A DNA stretch of 26,917 bases from STD1-204 sp041649895 (GTDB lineage: Bacteria > Patescibacteriota > Minisyncoccia > Minisyncoccales > Minisyncoccaceae): the NCBI GenBank assembly GCA_041649895.1, contig JBAZMG010000004.1, forward strand, positions 1-26,917, read 5' to 3'. Positions 20,406-26,917 of the stretch are shown one piece after another. Below the pieces are notes generated by a model. The model did no database searches, was not told the DNA's origin, and saw only the letters and a list, made by a program, of their open reading frames with translations. A program made the translations under genes and the position numbers. Position 1 is the stretch's first letter, and the number at the start of each line of letters is the position of its first letter.

Positions 20406-20476
20406 CTGCGGGACTTGGATTCGAACCAAGATTAACGGCTTCAAAGGCCGCGGTCCTACCATTAGACGATCCCGCA
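20406..20476 (-). tRNA. tRNA-Gln (anticodon UUG)
   Basis: On the minus strand the acceptor stem TGCGGGA pairs with TCCCGCA, discriminator G. The D arm is GTCT/GGAC. The anticodon arm GCGGC-CTTTGAA-GCCGT gives anticodon TTG. The T arm is CTTGG-TTCGAAT-CCAAG. A U1-A72 first pair, as in many tRNA-Gln, supports the identity. CCA is not encoded. It begins four bases after the dnaX stop and so is probably processed from the dnaX transcript. Confidence 0.95.
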
Positions 20477-20480
20477 AAAA

Positions 20481-21575
20481 TTAGTTTTCCATTGCCTCAA
20501 TTAAGGCCAGTTCCAGTGGGAGTTGTTGAATAGAAGCGTATTTGCTTTTGTTTTCGGCATCAAGAACGAGATTGAGAAGATTTTTTAAGTATTTTTCATC
20601 AAATCCGTCAGCCTGGTCGAGCATCCTTTTTATCACGTCTTCCGTTTCTCCCGGCACTATTGATTCGGTTAATTTTGAATCTATTTTAAGGATAAGCAAT
20701 TTTCTCAAATAGTCAACCATTGAACGGGAAAACTCCTGGATATCCAAACTTTTCTCCATATTGTCTGATAGGAATTTTAACGCGCCCGCTTTATCTTTTT
20801 TGATAAGCAGATCGCACAGTTCAAAGAGAAGGCTCGTGTCCACAAGCCCCAACAATGCTTTTACGTCGTCAGCTTTTATTTTTTGGCCGGAGAAAAAATT
20901 AATGATCTGGTTTAGTTTTGCCTCCGCGTCCCTCATTGATCCTTCAGAGGAAGCGGTGATAAGCCCCAGAGCTTCTTTTTCTATTTGAATCCCCTCCTTC
21001 TCGCAAATTATCGTTAATTTTTTCATCATTGTCTTAAAATCGATTTTGTGGAAATCGAATTTTTGGCAGCGCGATGCGATCGTCGGTATCATCTTGTGCG
21101 CTTCCGTGGTCGCGAGGATGAAAACCGCGTAAGCGGGCGGCTCTTCCAATATTTTCAATAAGGCGTTCGCCGCGTCTTTGGAAAGCTGGTGCGCTTCATC
21201 CAATATCAAAACTTTGTATTTCAAAAATGCCGGAGAAAACTTTATGCTCTCTCTGATGCTTCGCACCTCGTCTATTCCTCGGTTTGAGGCCGCGTCTATC
21301 TCGATCAGGTCGATCGCGCGGTTGTGGTTTATTTCCAAACACGACGGACATTCGTTGCAGGGTTCGGCGCCCTTTCTGTTTTCGCAATTAATGGCCTTGG
21401 CGAATAGTCGCGCTAAGGTTGTTTTACCCGTGCCGCGATGTCCGGAAAACAAATAAGCGTGGGACACGGTCCCTGAGATGATTTCGTTCTCAATGGTTTT
21501 GACCACGCTTTCCTGGCCGATAAAATCGCGGAAAGACTGGGGTCTGTATTTTCTGTATAAAACTAAGTTTGCCAT
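20481..21575 (-). CDS. dnaX: DNA polymerase III clamp-loader subunit gamma (short DnaX)
   Basis: ATPase that loads the sliding clamp during replication. The 364-residue product has Walker A GHRGTGKT (45-52), the zinc knuckle (Cys64, Cys73, Cys76, Cys79), Walker B/DEAH at 126-129, the sensor SRC at 168-170 and the collar domain to the end. It lacks the tau-specific C-terminal domains that bind DnaB and polymerase, so only a gamma-length protein is made. GAGGT lies about seven bases before the ATG as a good SD, and a dedicated promoter (21585-21613) follows the terminator of the upstream RNA unit. tRNA-Gln follows four bases downstream. Confidence 0.95.
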   Translation of the reverse strand: MANLVLYRKYRPQSFRDFIGQESVVKTIENEIISGTVSHAYLFSGHRGTGKTTLARLFAKAINCENRKGAEPCNECPSCLEINHNRAIDLIEIDAASNRGIDEVRSIRESIKFSPAFLKYKVLILDEAHQLSKDAANALLKILEEPPAYAVFILATTEAHKMIPTIASRCQKFDFHKIDFKTMMKKLTIICEKEGIQIEKEALGLITASSEGSMRDAEAKLNQIINFFSGQKIKADDVKALLGLVDTSLLFELCDLLIKKDKAGALKFLSDNMEKSLDIQEFSRSMVDYLRKLLILKIDSKLTESIVPGETEDVIKRMLDQADGFDEKYLKNLLNLVLDAENKSKYASIQQLPLELALIEAMEN

Positions 21576-21584
21576 AGATACCTC

Positions 21585-21613
21585 ATTTTAATATGTTTGA
21601 TGATAAAAAGCAA
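21585..21613 (-). promoter_or_regulatory. dnaX promoter
   Basis: TTGCTT (21608-21613), 17-base spacer, TAAAAT (21585-21590), followed by the SD GAGGT. Confidence 0.6.
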
Positions 21614-21621
21614 TCCGAAAT

Positions 21622-21653
21622 AAAAAAAGTGGAGAGGCATCGGCAACTCTCCA
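21622..21653 (-). terminator. Terminator of the candidate small RNA
   Basis: TGGAGAG pairs with CTCTCCA around a ten-base loop, followed after one C by seven T on the minus strand. Confidence 0.85.
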
Positions 21654-21831
21654 TATTGGCACTGGTAAGACACGACCGATATTGATTTAAGGTGCAAATC
21701 GAGATTGCGGAAGAACCTATTTTTTGAGTGAAGAACTTACATCCTTGCGCATTCACACAAAATAAATCAGCCGATTGATCTGGATGAGAGAACGTGCAAA
21801 ATGCATTTTGCAAAGCTGACTGTGAATGGGC
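21622..21831 (-). ncRNA. Candidate structured small RNA (about 210 nt), family unknown
   Basis: A strong promoter (21838-21866) and a strong intrinsic terminator (21622-21653) bracket about 210 bases. No coding frame is compatible with them: the only long frame (21583-21813, TTG start, no SD) would have to be read past the terminator. The RNA can fold. CATTCACA near the 5' end pairs with TGTGAATG 60 bases later, with TCAGC/GCTGA inside. Within this stem sits a hairpin from the 18-base palindrome TGCAAAATGCATTTTGCA (21795-21812). I checked for SRP RNA, tmRNA and RNase P signatures and saw none. 6S RNA has a suitable length but I could not draw its central bubble. Confidence 0.55.
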
Positions 21832-21837
21832 AACTTA

Positions 21838-21866
21838 TTTATACCCCCAAAGTTGTCAACAGTCAA
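21838..21866 (-). promoter_or_regulatory. Promoter of the candidate small RNA
   Basis: TTGACT (21861-21866), 17-base spacer, TATAAA (21838-21843). It is back to back with the cysteine-leader promoter. Confidence 0.78.
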
Positions 21867-21877
21867 TTTCTTGACAA
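21853..21877. promoter_or_regulatory. Inverted repeat between divergent promoters (possible operator)
   Basis: TTGTCAA (21853-21859) and TTGACAA (21871-21877) are exact inverted repeats 11 bases apart. They overlap the -35 regions of both divergent promoters. They may be an operator, or only two -35-like boxes facing away from each other. Confidence 0.35.
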
Positions 21878-21898
21878 TCCGCGCAATAATGGTAAATT
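21871..21898 (+). promoter_or_regulatory. Promoter of the cysteine leader and cysK-cysS
   Basis: Perfect TTGACA (21871-21876), 16-base spacer, TAAATT (21893-21898). The predicted start is one or two bases before the ATG of the leader peptide. Confidence 0.68.
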
Positions 21899-21907
21899 AA
21901 AAGTGTT

Positions 21908-21961
21908 ATGAAAAATAAAGTTAATCAAATTTGTTGTTGCTCATGTTTCGGCAACTCTTAA
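21908..21961 (+). CDS. Cysteine-rich leader peptide of the cysK-cysS attenuator
   Basis: A complete 17-codon frame, MKNKVNQICCCSCFGNS, with Cys codons TGT TGT TGC and TGT at 21932-21940 and 21944-21946. Four cysteines in five residues is far beyond chance for so short a frame, and the next genes make cysteine and charge tRNA-Cys. There is no SD; the promoter's -10 box ends nine bases before the ATG, so the leader is probably translated as a leaderless message. Its stop codon abuts the antiterminator arm at 21963, the spacing needed for ribosome position to decide the RNA fold. The peptide itself is unlikely to have a function. Confidence 0.78.
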   Translation: MKNKVNQICCCSCFGNS

Positions 21962-22036
21962 CGAAGAGATTAGTTTTATTTTTTGAAAAAAACCAAGCAA
22001 CGTAAAAACTAACCTCTTCAGCAGAAGAGATTTTTT
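21955..22036 (+). promoter_or_regulatory. Transcription attenuator (antiterminator/terminator switch) for cysK-cysS
   Basis: Arm 1 CTCTT (21955-21959) can pair with AAGAG (21964-21968). Arm 2 (21963-21977, GAAGAGATTAGTTTT) pairs with arm 3 (22005-22019, AAAACTAACCTCTTC) over 14 of 15 positions, forming the antiterminator. Arm 3 CTCTTC (22014-22019) pairs with arm 4 GAAGAG (22024-22029) around AGCA, followed by A and six T, forming the terminator. Expected logic: a ribosome stalled on Cys codons leaves arm 2 free, 2:3 forms and transcription continues; a ribosome at the stop codon covers arm 2, 3:4 forms and transcription ends. No T-box motif is present. Confidence 0.8.
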
Positions 22037-22072
22037 AATTAAGAGAATGGAAATAAATATAATAACAAGAAA

Positions 22073-22948
22073 ATGAAAACAATTTTAGATCATATCGGCA
22101 ATACTCCGCTAGTGAAAATAGAAAGTATGGAGGACGGGTATCCGGCTAATATTTTCGCGAAAATAGAAGGCTTTAACCCCGGCGGTTCGATAAAAGATCG
22201 AATCGCTTTGAATATGATCCTTGACGCTGAAGAAAAAGGCTTGCTTAAAGAGGGAGATACTATTATTGAGCCGACGAGCGGAAATACCGGCGTGGCATTG
22301 GCAATGGTGGCGGCAATGACCGGTTATAAATCAAAGTTGATGATGCCGGACAGCACCAGCCCGGAAAAGATGAAAATGATTCGGGCTTTTGGCGGTGAAG
22401 TGATCCTTATCGATAAAAGTGAATGGAAGGATGTTCATAAAGTAATTGAAAAAATAAAAGAGAAAATAGATAGTGGCGAGAGACTCGTGTTTCTAAACCA
22501 ATACGAAAATATAAATAATCCGGGCGCGCACTATATCCAGACCGCGGAAGAGATAATCGAACAAATGAAAGACAATTCGAATGTCGATTTTTTTGTCGCG
22601 GGAATGGGTACGGGCGGAACGATCTCAGGTGTGGGTCTGAAATTAAAAGAAAAATATCCTGAGATCAAGATAATCGGCGTGCAACCGGTCCACGGGCAAA
22701 CAATAGAAGGATTACGTTCGCTTGAGGATTTTACGCCCGCGGTCATAAACCTGGAAGTAATTGATAAGATATATGATCTGGAATCGGAAAAAGCGATGCA
22801 AGCCCGCGAAACTTTGTCTCAAGAAAAAGGAATTTTAGTTGGACCGAGTTCCGGAGCGGCAATATATGTCGCGAGACAGATCGCGATGGAAAATCCGGGA
22901 GCCACGATTGTTACAATATTTCCGGATCGCGGCGAGCGATACCTTTAA
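22073..22948 (+). CDS. cysK: Cysteine synthase (O-acetylserine sulfhydrylase family)
   Basis: PLP enzyme that forms cysteine from O-acetylserine (or a related serine ester) and sulfide. The 291-residue product starts ILDHIGNTPLVKI and has the PLP lysine Lys41 in GGSIKDR, the substrate loop TSGNTG (68-73), the phosphate-binding GTGGTISG, and GPSSGAA near the C-terminus. All active-site elements are intact; CysK and CysM cannot be separated safely by eye. It lies just after the cysteine attenuator. A nine-codon frame from 22047 overlaps the start codon (ATGA), which may couple translation; otherwise no strong SD is seen. Confidence 0.93.
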   Translation: MKTILDHIGNTPLVKIESMEDGYPANIFAKIEGFNPGGSIKDRIALNMILDAEEKGLLKEGDTIIEPTSGNTGVALAMVAAMTGYKSKLMMPDSTSPEKMKMIRAFGGEVILIDKSEWKDVHKVIEKIKEKIDSGERLVFLNQYENINNPGAHYIQTAEEIIEQMKDNSNVDFFVAGMGTGGTISGVGLKLKEKYPEIKIIGVQPVHGQTIEGLRSLEDFTPAVINLEVIDKIYDLESEKAMQARETLSQEKGILVGPSSGAAIYVARQIAMENPGATIVTIFPDRGERYL

Positions 22949-22972
22949 ATAGCCATAAAGTTAAGGTATAAT
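22944..22972 (+). promoter_or_regulatory. Possible internal promoter of cysS
   Basis: TTTAAA (22944-22949), 17-base spacer, perfect TATAAT (22967-22972), six bases before the cysS ATG. It would give leaderless cysS mRNA independent of the attenuator. Confidence 0.55.
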
Positions 22973-22978
22973 AATATT

Positions 22979-24388
22979 ATGTTAAAACTATATAATACTC
23001 TTACGAGAAAAATAGAAGAATTTAAACCATTAAACGACAATAAGGTGGGTTTGTACGCTTGCGGCCCTACCGTGTATTGGTACGCGCATGCCGGCAATTT
23101 GAAGACTTACATCTTTGAAGACATCTTAAAAAGAGTTTTGAGATACAACGGCCTTGATGTTAAACACGTGATGAATATCACGGATGTGGGACATCTTACT
23201 TCCGACTCGGACGAAGGCGAAGACAAATTGGAAAAAGGCGCGGCACGAGAACATAAGACTGTTTGGGAGATCGCGCGATTTTACACGGACGCTTTCAAAA
23301 AGGATATGAAACTCTTAAATATTGAGGAGCCGGATATTTGGGTAAAAGCCACAGACACAATCCCGCAGCAATTGGAGTTGATTAAAAAATTGGAAGAAAA
23401 AGGATTTACCTATAGTATTGATGATGGTGTTTATTTTGACACGGGAAAATTGGAAAAATACGGACGCCTGTGGACGGGCGCGGAGAGAAAAGAATTACGA
23501 GGCAGGATCGAGGAAAACAAACAAAAAAAGAATCCAAGTGATTTTGCTTTGTGGAAATTCAGCCCCAAAGATGAAAAAAGGCAAATGGAATGGGATTCGC
23601 CCTGGGGCAAAGGTTTTCCCGGCTGGCATACCGAATGTGTGGTAATGAGCGTGGAAAATTTGGGAATCCCCTTTGATATTCATTGCGGGGGTATTGATCA
23701 CATTTCTGTGCACCATACGAATGAGATTGCCCAGGCCGAGGCTGTTTATGGAGAATTAATGGCAAATTATTGGATGCACGGAGATTTTTTGGTTTCGAAA
23801 GACGGAAAAATGAGTAAATCCAAGGGAAACATCGCTACAATCGAAGATTTGCAAAAACAAGGAATAAATCCGTTGAGTTATCGTTATCTTTGCCTGACTA
23901 GCCATTACCGGTCAAAGCTTACCTTTAGCGATGAGAGTATTCAGGGCGCGCAAAACAGCCTGGATAATCTCTATAAGAAAACAGTTGATTTGTTCGCTAA
24001 TTATTCGCCCGTAAAAAACAAAAGCGCCGAAGCGGAAACATATAAGCAAAAGTTTTTGGATTTTATAAACAATGACCTGGATATGCCCGGAGCATTGGCG
24101 CTCGCCTGGGATCTGGTAAGGGATAAAAATATTATTGATAGCGAGAAATACGAGCTTTTACTTGATTTTGACAAAGTGTTCGGCTTGAGCATAAAAGAAG
24201 TTTCAACCAATACTAAAAGATCGGAGACGGAAACCCTTCCCGCGGAAATAATGGATAAAGTGAAAGCGCGGGAACAATTTAGAAAAGATAAAGAATGGGA
24301 CAAGGCTGACGAGATCAGAAAAGAATTGGAACAACAGGGATGGGTTGTGGAAGACTTGGGAGAGGAGACGATTTTGAAGAAGGCTTAA
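22979..24388 (+). CDS. cysS: Cysteinyl-tRNA synthetase
   Basis: Class I synthetase that charges tRNA-Cys. The 469 residues contain the HIGH-type signature as HAGN (37-40) following YACGPTVYWYA, the zinc ligands Cys28, Cys220 (WHTEC), His245 and Glu249 (HHTNE), the KMSKS loop at 277-281 and the DALR-type helical domain, ending in the usual anticodon-binding region. Length is normal. It starts 30 bases after cysK, so it can be co-transcribed under the cysteine attenuator, but a good -10 box lies just ahead of its ATG. Placing synthesis and charging together behind one Cys-codon sensor is biologically coherent. Confidence 0.96.
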   Translation: MLKLYNTLTRKIEEFKPLNDNKVGLYACGPTVYWYAHAGNLKTYIFEDILKRVLRYNGLDVKHVMNITDVGHLTSDSDEGEDKLEKGAAREHKTVWEIARFYTDAFKKDMKLLNIEEPDIWVKATDTIPQQLELIKKLEEKGFTYSIDDGVYFDTGKLEKYGRLWTGAERKELRGRIEENKQKKNPSDFALWKFSPKDEKRQMEWDSPWGKGFPGWHTECVVMSVENLGIPFDIHCGGIDHISVHHTNEIAQAEAVYGELMANYWMHGDFLVSKDGKMSKSKGNIATIEDLQKQGINPLSYRYLCLTSHYRSKLTFSDESIQGAQNSLDNLYKKTVDLFANYSPVKNKSAEAETYKQKFLDFINNDLDMPGALALAWDLVRDKNIIDSEKYELLLDFDKVFGLSIKEVSTNTKRSETETLPAEIMDKVKAREQFRKDKEWDKADEIRKELEQQGWVVEDLGEETILKKA

Positions 24389-24404
24389 AAATTAATAAAA
24401 ATAA

Positions 24405-24431
24405 AAAGGCATTTGAGAAAATGTCTTTTTT
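24405..24431. terminator. Bidirectional terminator between cysS and the small gene at 24434
   Basis: AAAGGCATTT (24405-24414) pairs with AAATGTCTTT (24419-24428), with a T-run downstream on plus and TTTTTATTTTT on minus. It serves both convergent genes. Confidence 0.82.
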
Positions 24432-24433
24432 GT

Positions 24434-24694
24434 TTACGAAAAGTCGCGAATGATATTGGGAGTCAAAAGTACCGTGTCGCCATCGTGTTTTTTCAGTTCC
24501 AACCTTGTGAAGTACCTTGTTTTTCGTCGGGTACTGTTTGGTGGCATTCTCTCTCCTCTGCATCTGTGTATCGATCGACCCTCTAAAACCAAAGCGTTCT
24601 TTTTAGCAAACCTGCTGACTGTTACGGTTCCGCCGGCGATATCTTTTTTGATGAAGAAAATATAGTCTTCATCTTCCACGAATTCTCTAACCAT
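24434..24694 (-). CDS. Small basic protein of unknown function
   Basis: 86 residues, MVREFVEDEDYIFFIKKDIA onward. An acidic start is followed by a strongly basic middle (HRCRGERMPPNSTRRKTRYFTR) and a final HDGDTVLLTPNIIRDFS. The strand-rich layout with a basic loop would suit a nucleic-acid-binding barrel, but I recognise no family. AAGGA lies about eight bases before the ATG at 24694; the frame opens five codons earlier without an SD. It has its own promoter overlapping the end of the GT4 gene and a terminator right after its stop. Confidence 0.62.
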   Translation of the reverse strand: MVREFVEDEDYIFFIKKDIAGGTVTVSRFAKKNALVLEGRSIHRCRGERMPPNSTRRKTRYFTRLELKKHDGDTVLLTPNIIRDFS

Positions 24695-24739
24695 AATAAT
24701 TTCCTTCAATATCGGCCAATTTGTAAATGACCCTTGTGA

Positions 24740-24768
24740 ATATTAAGAGAAATTTTATTTTGTGTCAA
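24740..24768 (-). promoter_or_regulatory. Promoter of the gene at 24434-24694
   Basis: Perfect TTGACA (24763-24768), 17-base spacer, TAATAT (24740-24745). The -35 box lies within the last codons of the GT4 gene. Confidence 0.72.
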
Positions 24769-25888
24769 ATTTTTTGGCATCCAGGCAAGTTTTGTAAAAA
24801 TCGATCACTCGGTCGGCGATATTGCTCCATTGGTATTGTTTTACCGTTTGGAGTCCCCATTGTGACATTTTTTGCCGCAGACCCTCGTCTTTGATGAGTG
24901 TTTCCAATTTTTCCGCGAGCGCTGATACGTCTTTCGGTTCCGCCAGGAACTGTTCCCCCCTTGTTCCGGATAACAATTCTTTATAACCCTGATTCGCGAA
25001 CCCACAAACCGGTTTGCCCGTGGCCATCGCTTCCAGTAATACTATTCCAAAACTTTCGCCGAAGATCGCGGGACTGCAGTAAATGTCGCAGGTGGAGAAA
25101 TATCTTCTCACTTCAAGTCCGGTCTTCTGCCCCTCGAAATAGACCTCTTTGATCCGGTTCTTCTTTGTGTATTTGACGCATTCGTTTTTCAACACCCCGT
25201 CGCCCACTATGATCAGTCGGATGTTGTTGTATTTCGGCTTTAAATTTTTGTAAGCTTCAAGCAAGTAGATCAATCCCTTTCGCTCTTCGATGCGTCCCAG
25301 GAAAAGAATGTTTATTTTTTTGTCATCGAATCTTTTTACCTTTTGGATGGTTTGTTTGAAGTTGTTTAAATTGATCCCGTTCGGGATAACGGTTTTCGGG
25401 CCCGTGAATTTTTTAAACGGGTCGAGATTGAAAGAAGCGACACCGATCACGCCGTCAAGTTTTTTACCCAGATCTTCAAAAAATTTTTCGGAAAAATAGA
25501 ATTTTTTAATTAGTGTTGGAATCGCGTCCAGGTTCGCGTGGAAAGTGAGAATGTTCAAACTTTTGGATCGGTCGAGGATCTGCGAGCCCGCGGGAATGAT
25601 ATAATTGTGAAAATGGAGAACATCGAATTTTTCCCGTTCCAAAACTTTTTTTATGGCAAAGGGATTGAAATTGAGGCAAAGATCGCCCTGCGTGCCCGCG
25701 AAATTAAGAGGTATCGACGTGCCTAAAAGAATTACGTTTTTGCCGTAATTCTCGAAAAGATTTCTCCGGGGAACAATAATTTTATTCTCTATCCCCCTTT
25801 TTGTGTATTCTTCAGATAAGCCCAAAATATGGCTTTTGACCCCTCCTGGGTTTGCGAAAGAATGAAAAGATATAAATCCTACTTTCAT
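24755..25888 (-). CDS. GT4 family glycosyltransferase (PimA/PimB-like)
   Basis: A 377-residue retaining glycosyltransferase of the GT-B fold, acting on a lipid or glycan acceptor at the membrane. The N-terminal domain carries GGVKSHILGL (15-24) and VLHFHNYIIPAG. The C-terminal nucleotide-sugar domain has the linker motif ILFLGRIEERKGL, RLIIVGDG, and the E-x7-E motif FGESFGIVLLEAMATGKPV. These match GT4 mannosyl- and glucosyltransferases such as PimA/PimB. Acceptor and sugar cannot be deduced. It is divergent from dnaB with about 48 bases between starts, and appears as a single gene. Confidence 0.9.
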   Translation of the reverse strand: MKVGFISFHSFANPGGVKSHILGLSEEYTKRGIENKIIVPRRNLFENYGKNVILLGTSIPLNFAGTQGDLCLNFNPFAIKKVLEREKFDVLHFHNYIIPAGSQILDRSKSLNILTFHANLDAIPTLIKKFYFSEKFFEDLGKKLDGVIGVASFNLDPFKKFTGPKTVIPNGINLNNFKQTIQKVKRFDDKKINILFLGRIEERKGLIYLLEAYKNLKPKYNNIRLIIVGDGVLKNECVKYTKKNRIKEVYFEGQKTGLEVRRYFSTCDIYCSPAIFGESFGIVLLEAMATGKPVCGFANQGYKELLSGTRGEQFLAEPKDVSALAEKLETLIKDEGLRQKMSQWGLQTVKQYQWSNIADRVIDFYKTCLDAKKFDTK

Positions 25889-25900
25889 AAATGGTGTGAA

Positions 25901-25929
25901 TTGACGATTGTATGGTTGCTTGGTATATT
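25901..25929 (+). promoter_or_regulatory. dnaB promoter
   Basis: TTGACG (25901-25906), 17-base spacer, TATATT (25924-25929), seven bases before the dnaB ATG, implying a leaderless message. Confidence 0.72.
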
Positions 25930-25936
25930 ATACTTG

Positions 25937-26917
25937 ATGAAAGGAGATTTTTCAAACTTAAAACCGGGAACCAAATTGCCGCCGCAGGACATTGAAGCGG
26001 AAAGAAGCACGCTTGGAGCCCTGATGATAGACAAAGATGCTGTCATAAAAGTGGCTGATTTTTTGCGTGCCGACGACTTTTACAAAAAAAGCCATCAGCT
26101 CGTTTACCAGGCAATGGAAGATCTGTTTAACAAAGGTGAACCCATCGATCTGATCTCCGTATCCTCAAGACTGAAAGAAAATAACAAGCTCGAAGACGTG
26201 GGCGGCGTGGCCTATTTGACAGAACTGATCAATACGGTTCCCACGGCGAGCCATATTTTAACGTACGCGAAAATGGTCCAGAAAAAAAGAATATTGAGGG
26301 ATCTGATCCAGGCGGGAGAAGAGATCGCGCTTTTGGGTTATGAAGAGGCCGAGGAGGCCGACGGATTGCTCGACCGCGCGGAAAAAAGAATTTTCGGTAT
26401 TACGCAAAAAAGTTTGACCCAGTCTTTCTTGCCGATCAAACCCTACCTTGAAGAAGCTTATGAAAGAATGGAAAAATTATCGCGCCAAAAAGGAGCCTTG
26501 CGAGGAGTGTCAACCGGATTCCACGGATTGGACGCTATGCTTTCCGGATTACAAAAATCCGACCTGATCATCTTGGCGGCCAGGCCGTCGATGGGTAAAA
26601 GTAGTTTGGCTTTGGATATCGCCAAAAGCGTTGCGTTGAAAGAAAAGAAGCCCGTGGGATTGTTTTCCATTGAAATGTCAAAAGACCAGATCATCGACAG
26701 GCTGATCAGTTCGGAATCCAATATCGATTCTTGGAAGATCAGGCAAGGACACTTGTCTTCCGATGGCGAGAATAGCGACTTTGCCTGCATTCAGCACGCG
26801 CTCGGAACTTTATCCGAAGCGCCGATATTTATCGATGACGCCGCCACTTGCAGTGTTTTACAGATGCGGGCAATGGCGAGGCGCTTGCAATCAAGTTATG
26901 GATTGGGGTTGATCGTG
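25937..26917 (+). CDS. dnaB: Replicative DNA helicase DnaB (3' end outside window)
   Basis: Ring helicase of the replisome. The first 327 codons are present and the frame is open at the window edge. The start MKGDFSNLKPGTKLPPQDIE leads into the DnaB N-terminal domain (ERSTLGALMIDKDAV, with FYKKSHQLVYQAMEDLF and GGVAYLTEL). The linker and RecA-like domain follow: GVSTGFHGLD, Walker A ARPSMGKSS (215-223), and the FSIEMSKDQIIDRLISSES helix. AAAGGAG occurs just after, not before, the ATG, so it is not an SD for this start. No intein is seen in the visible part, including at Walker A. Confidence 0.95.
   Translation, partial: MKGDFSNLKPGTKLPPQDIEAERSTLGALMIDKDAVIKVADFLRADDFYKKSHQLVYQAMEDLFNKGEPIDLISVSSRLKENNKLEDVGGVAYLTELINTVPTASHILTYAKMVQKKRILRDLIQAGEEIALLGYEEAEEADGLLDRAEKRIFGITQKSLTQSFLPIKPYLEEAYERMEKLSRQKGALRGVSTGFHGLDAMLSGLQKSDLIILAARPSMGKSSLALDIAKSVALKEKKPVGLFSIEMSKDQIIDRLISSESNIDSWKIRQGHLSSDGENSDFACIQHALGTLSEAPIFIDDAATCSVLQMRAMARRLQSSYGLGLIV

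Noticed and set aside
20391..20413. CTGATGAG followed by GAAAC, resembling a hammerhead ribozyme core
   Set aside because: Only one base pair is possible where stem II should be, the base after GAA is wrong for the core, and the segment runs into the tRNA-Gln 3' end.
21583..21813. 76-codon Cys/Ser-rich frame on the minus strand
   Set aside because: It starts at a TTG without SD inside a palindrome, and a strong terminator lies within the frame, so it would not be transcribed to its end.
21622..21831. Assignment of the small RNA as SRP RNA because SRP RNA precedes dnaX in Bacillus
   Set aside because: The conserved apical GGAAG/GCAGCC-type loop is not present on either strand.
21908..22072. 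T-box riboswitch or SAM riboswitch upstream of cysK
   Set aside because: No T-box consensus sequence or specifier stem is present, and no SAM-box pattern. The Cys-codon leader with overlapping hairpins explains the region.
1..26917. UGA recoding as in Gracilibacteria/SR1
   Set aside because: Conserved genes such as gpmA end at TGA where the family ends, and no conserved gene needs UGA read as an amino acid.

Overview
The window looks like a chromosomal segment of a Candidate Phyla Radiation (Patescibacteria) bacterium, probably of the Parcubacteria branch. This is inferred from gene content and style: short or divergent housekeeping proteins, many tiny lineage-specific genes, a methanogen-like thymidylate synthase fusion, a DUF6580-type membrane protein, and few Shine-Dalgarno (SD) sites. 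TGA and TAA both act as stops, so the standard bacterial code fits. I see no phage, insertion sequence or CRISPR array.

Layout. 1-5600: tRNA-Lys(UUU), then leftward dnaJ, dnaK, grpE, hrcA and gpmA. dnaK has its own promoter overlapped by a CIRCE operator and a long hairpin-rich 5' leader. 5600-8700: small proteins of unknown function, then a leftward set of a MliC-like membrane-anchored protein, an ABC ATPase and an ABC-2 permease. 8850-9404: a reading frame interrupted by one in-frame TAA. 9536-10948 (rightward): a thymidylate synthase with extra N- and C-terminal domains. 10952-15540 (leftward): a DUF6580 membrane protein, a zincin, and a likely surface polysaccharide operon (secreted deacetylase with Cys-rich repeats, GT2 synthase, small membrane protein). 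15641-20260 (leftward): a beta-solenoid protein, a SLOG-like protein, an M23 endopeptidase with peptidoglycan-binding repeats, a lipoprotein, a deoxyribosyltransferase-like protein and a GIY-YIG protein. 20406-21831 (leftward): tRNA-Gln(UUG), dnaX, and a promoter-to-terminator unit of about 210 bases that looks like a small RNA. 21871-24388 (rightward): cysK and cysS. 24434-25888 (leftward): a small protein and a GT4 glycosyltransferase. 25937-end (rightward): dnaB, cut by the window edge.

The strongest new candidate is upstream of cysK-cysS. A 17-codon open frame, MKNKVNQICCCSCFGNS, carries four Cys codons in a five-codon stretch. It is followed by mutually exclusive antiterminator and terminator hairpins. 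This has the architecture of classical ribosome-mediated attenuation, here sensing charged tRNA-Cys and controlling both cysteine synthesis and cysteine charging.

A second, window-wide pattern is that many genes have a good -10 box only 6-9 bases before the start codon. Their mRNAs would be leaderless or nearly so. A minority of genes (dnaX, the lipoprotein, the gene ending at 9150) have clear SD sites instead. Several start codons were moved inward from the longest frame because the longer start lies inside a promoter or terminator.
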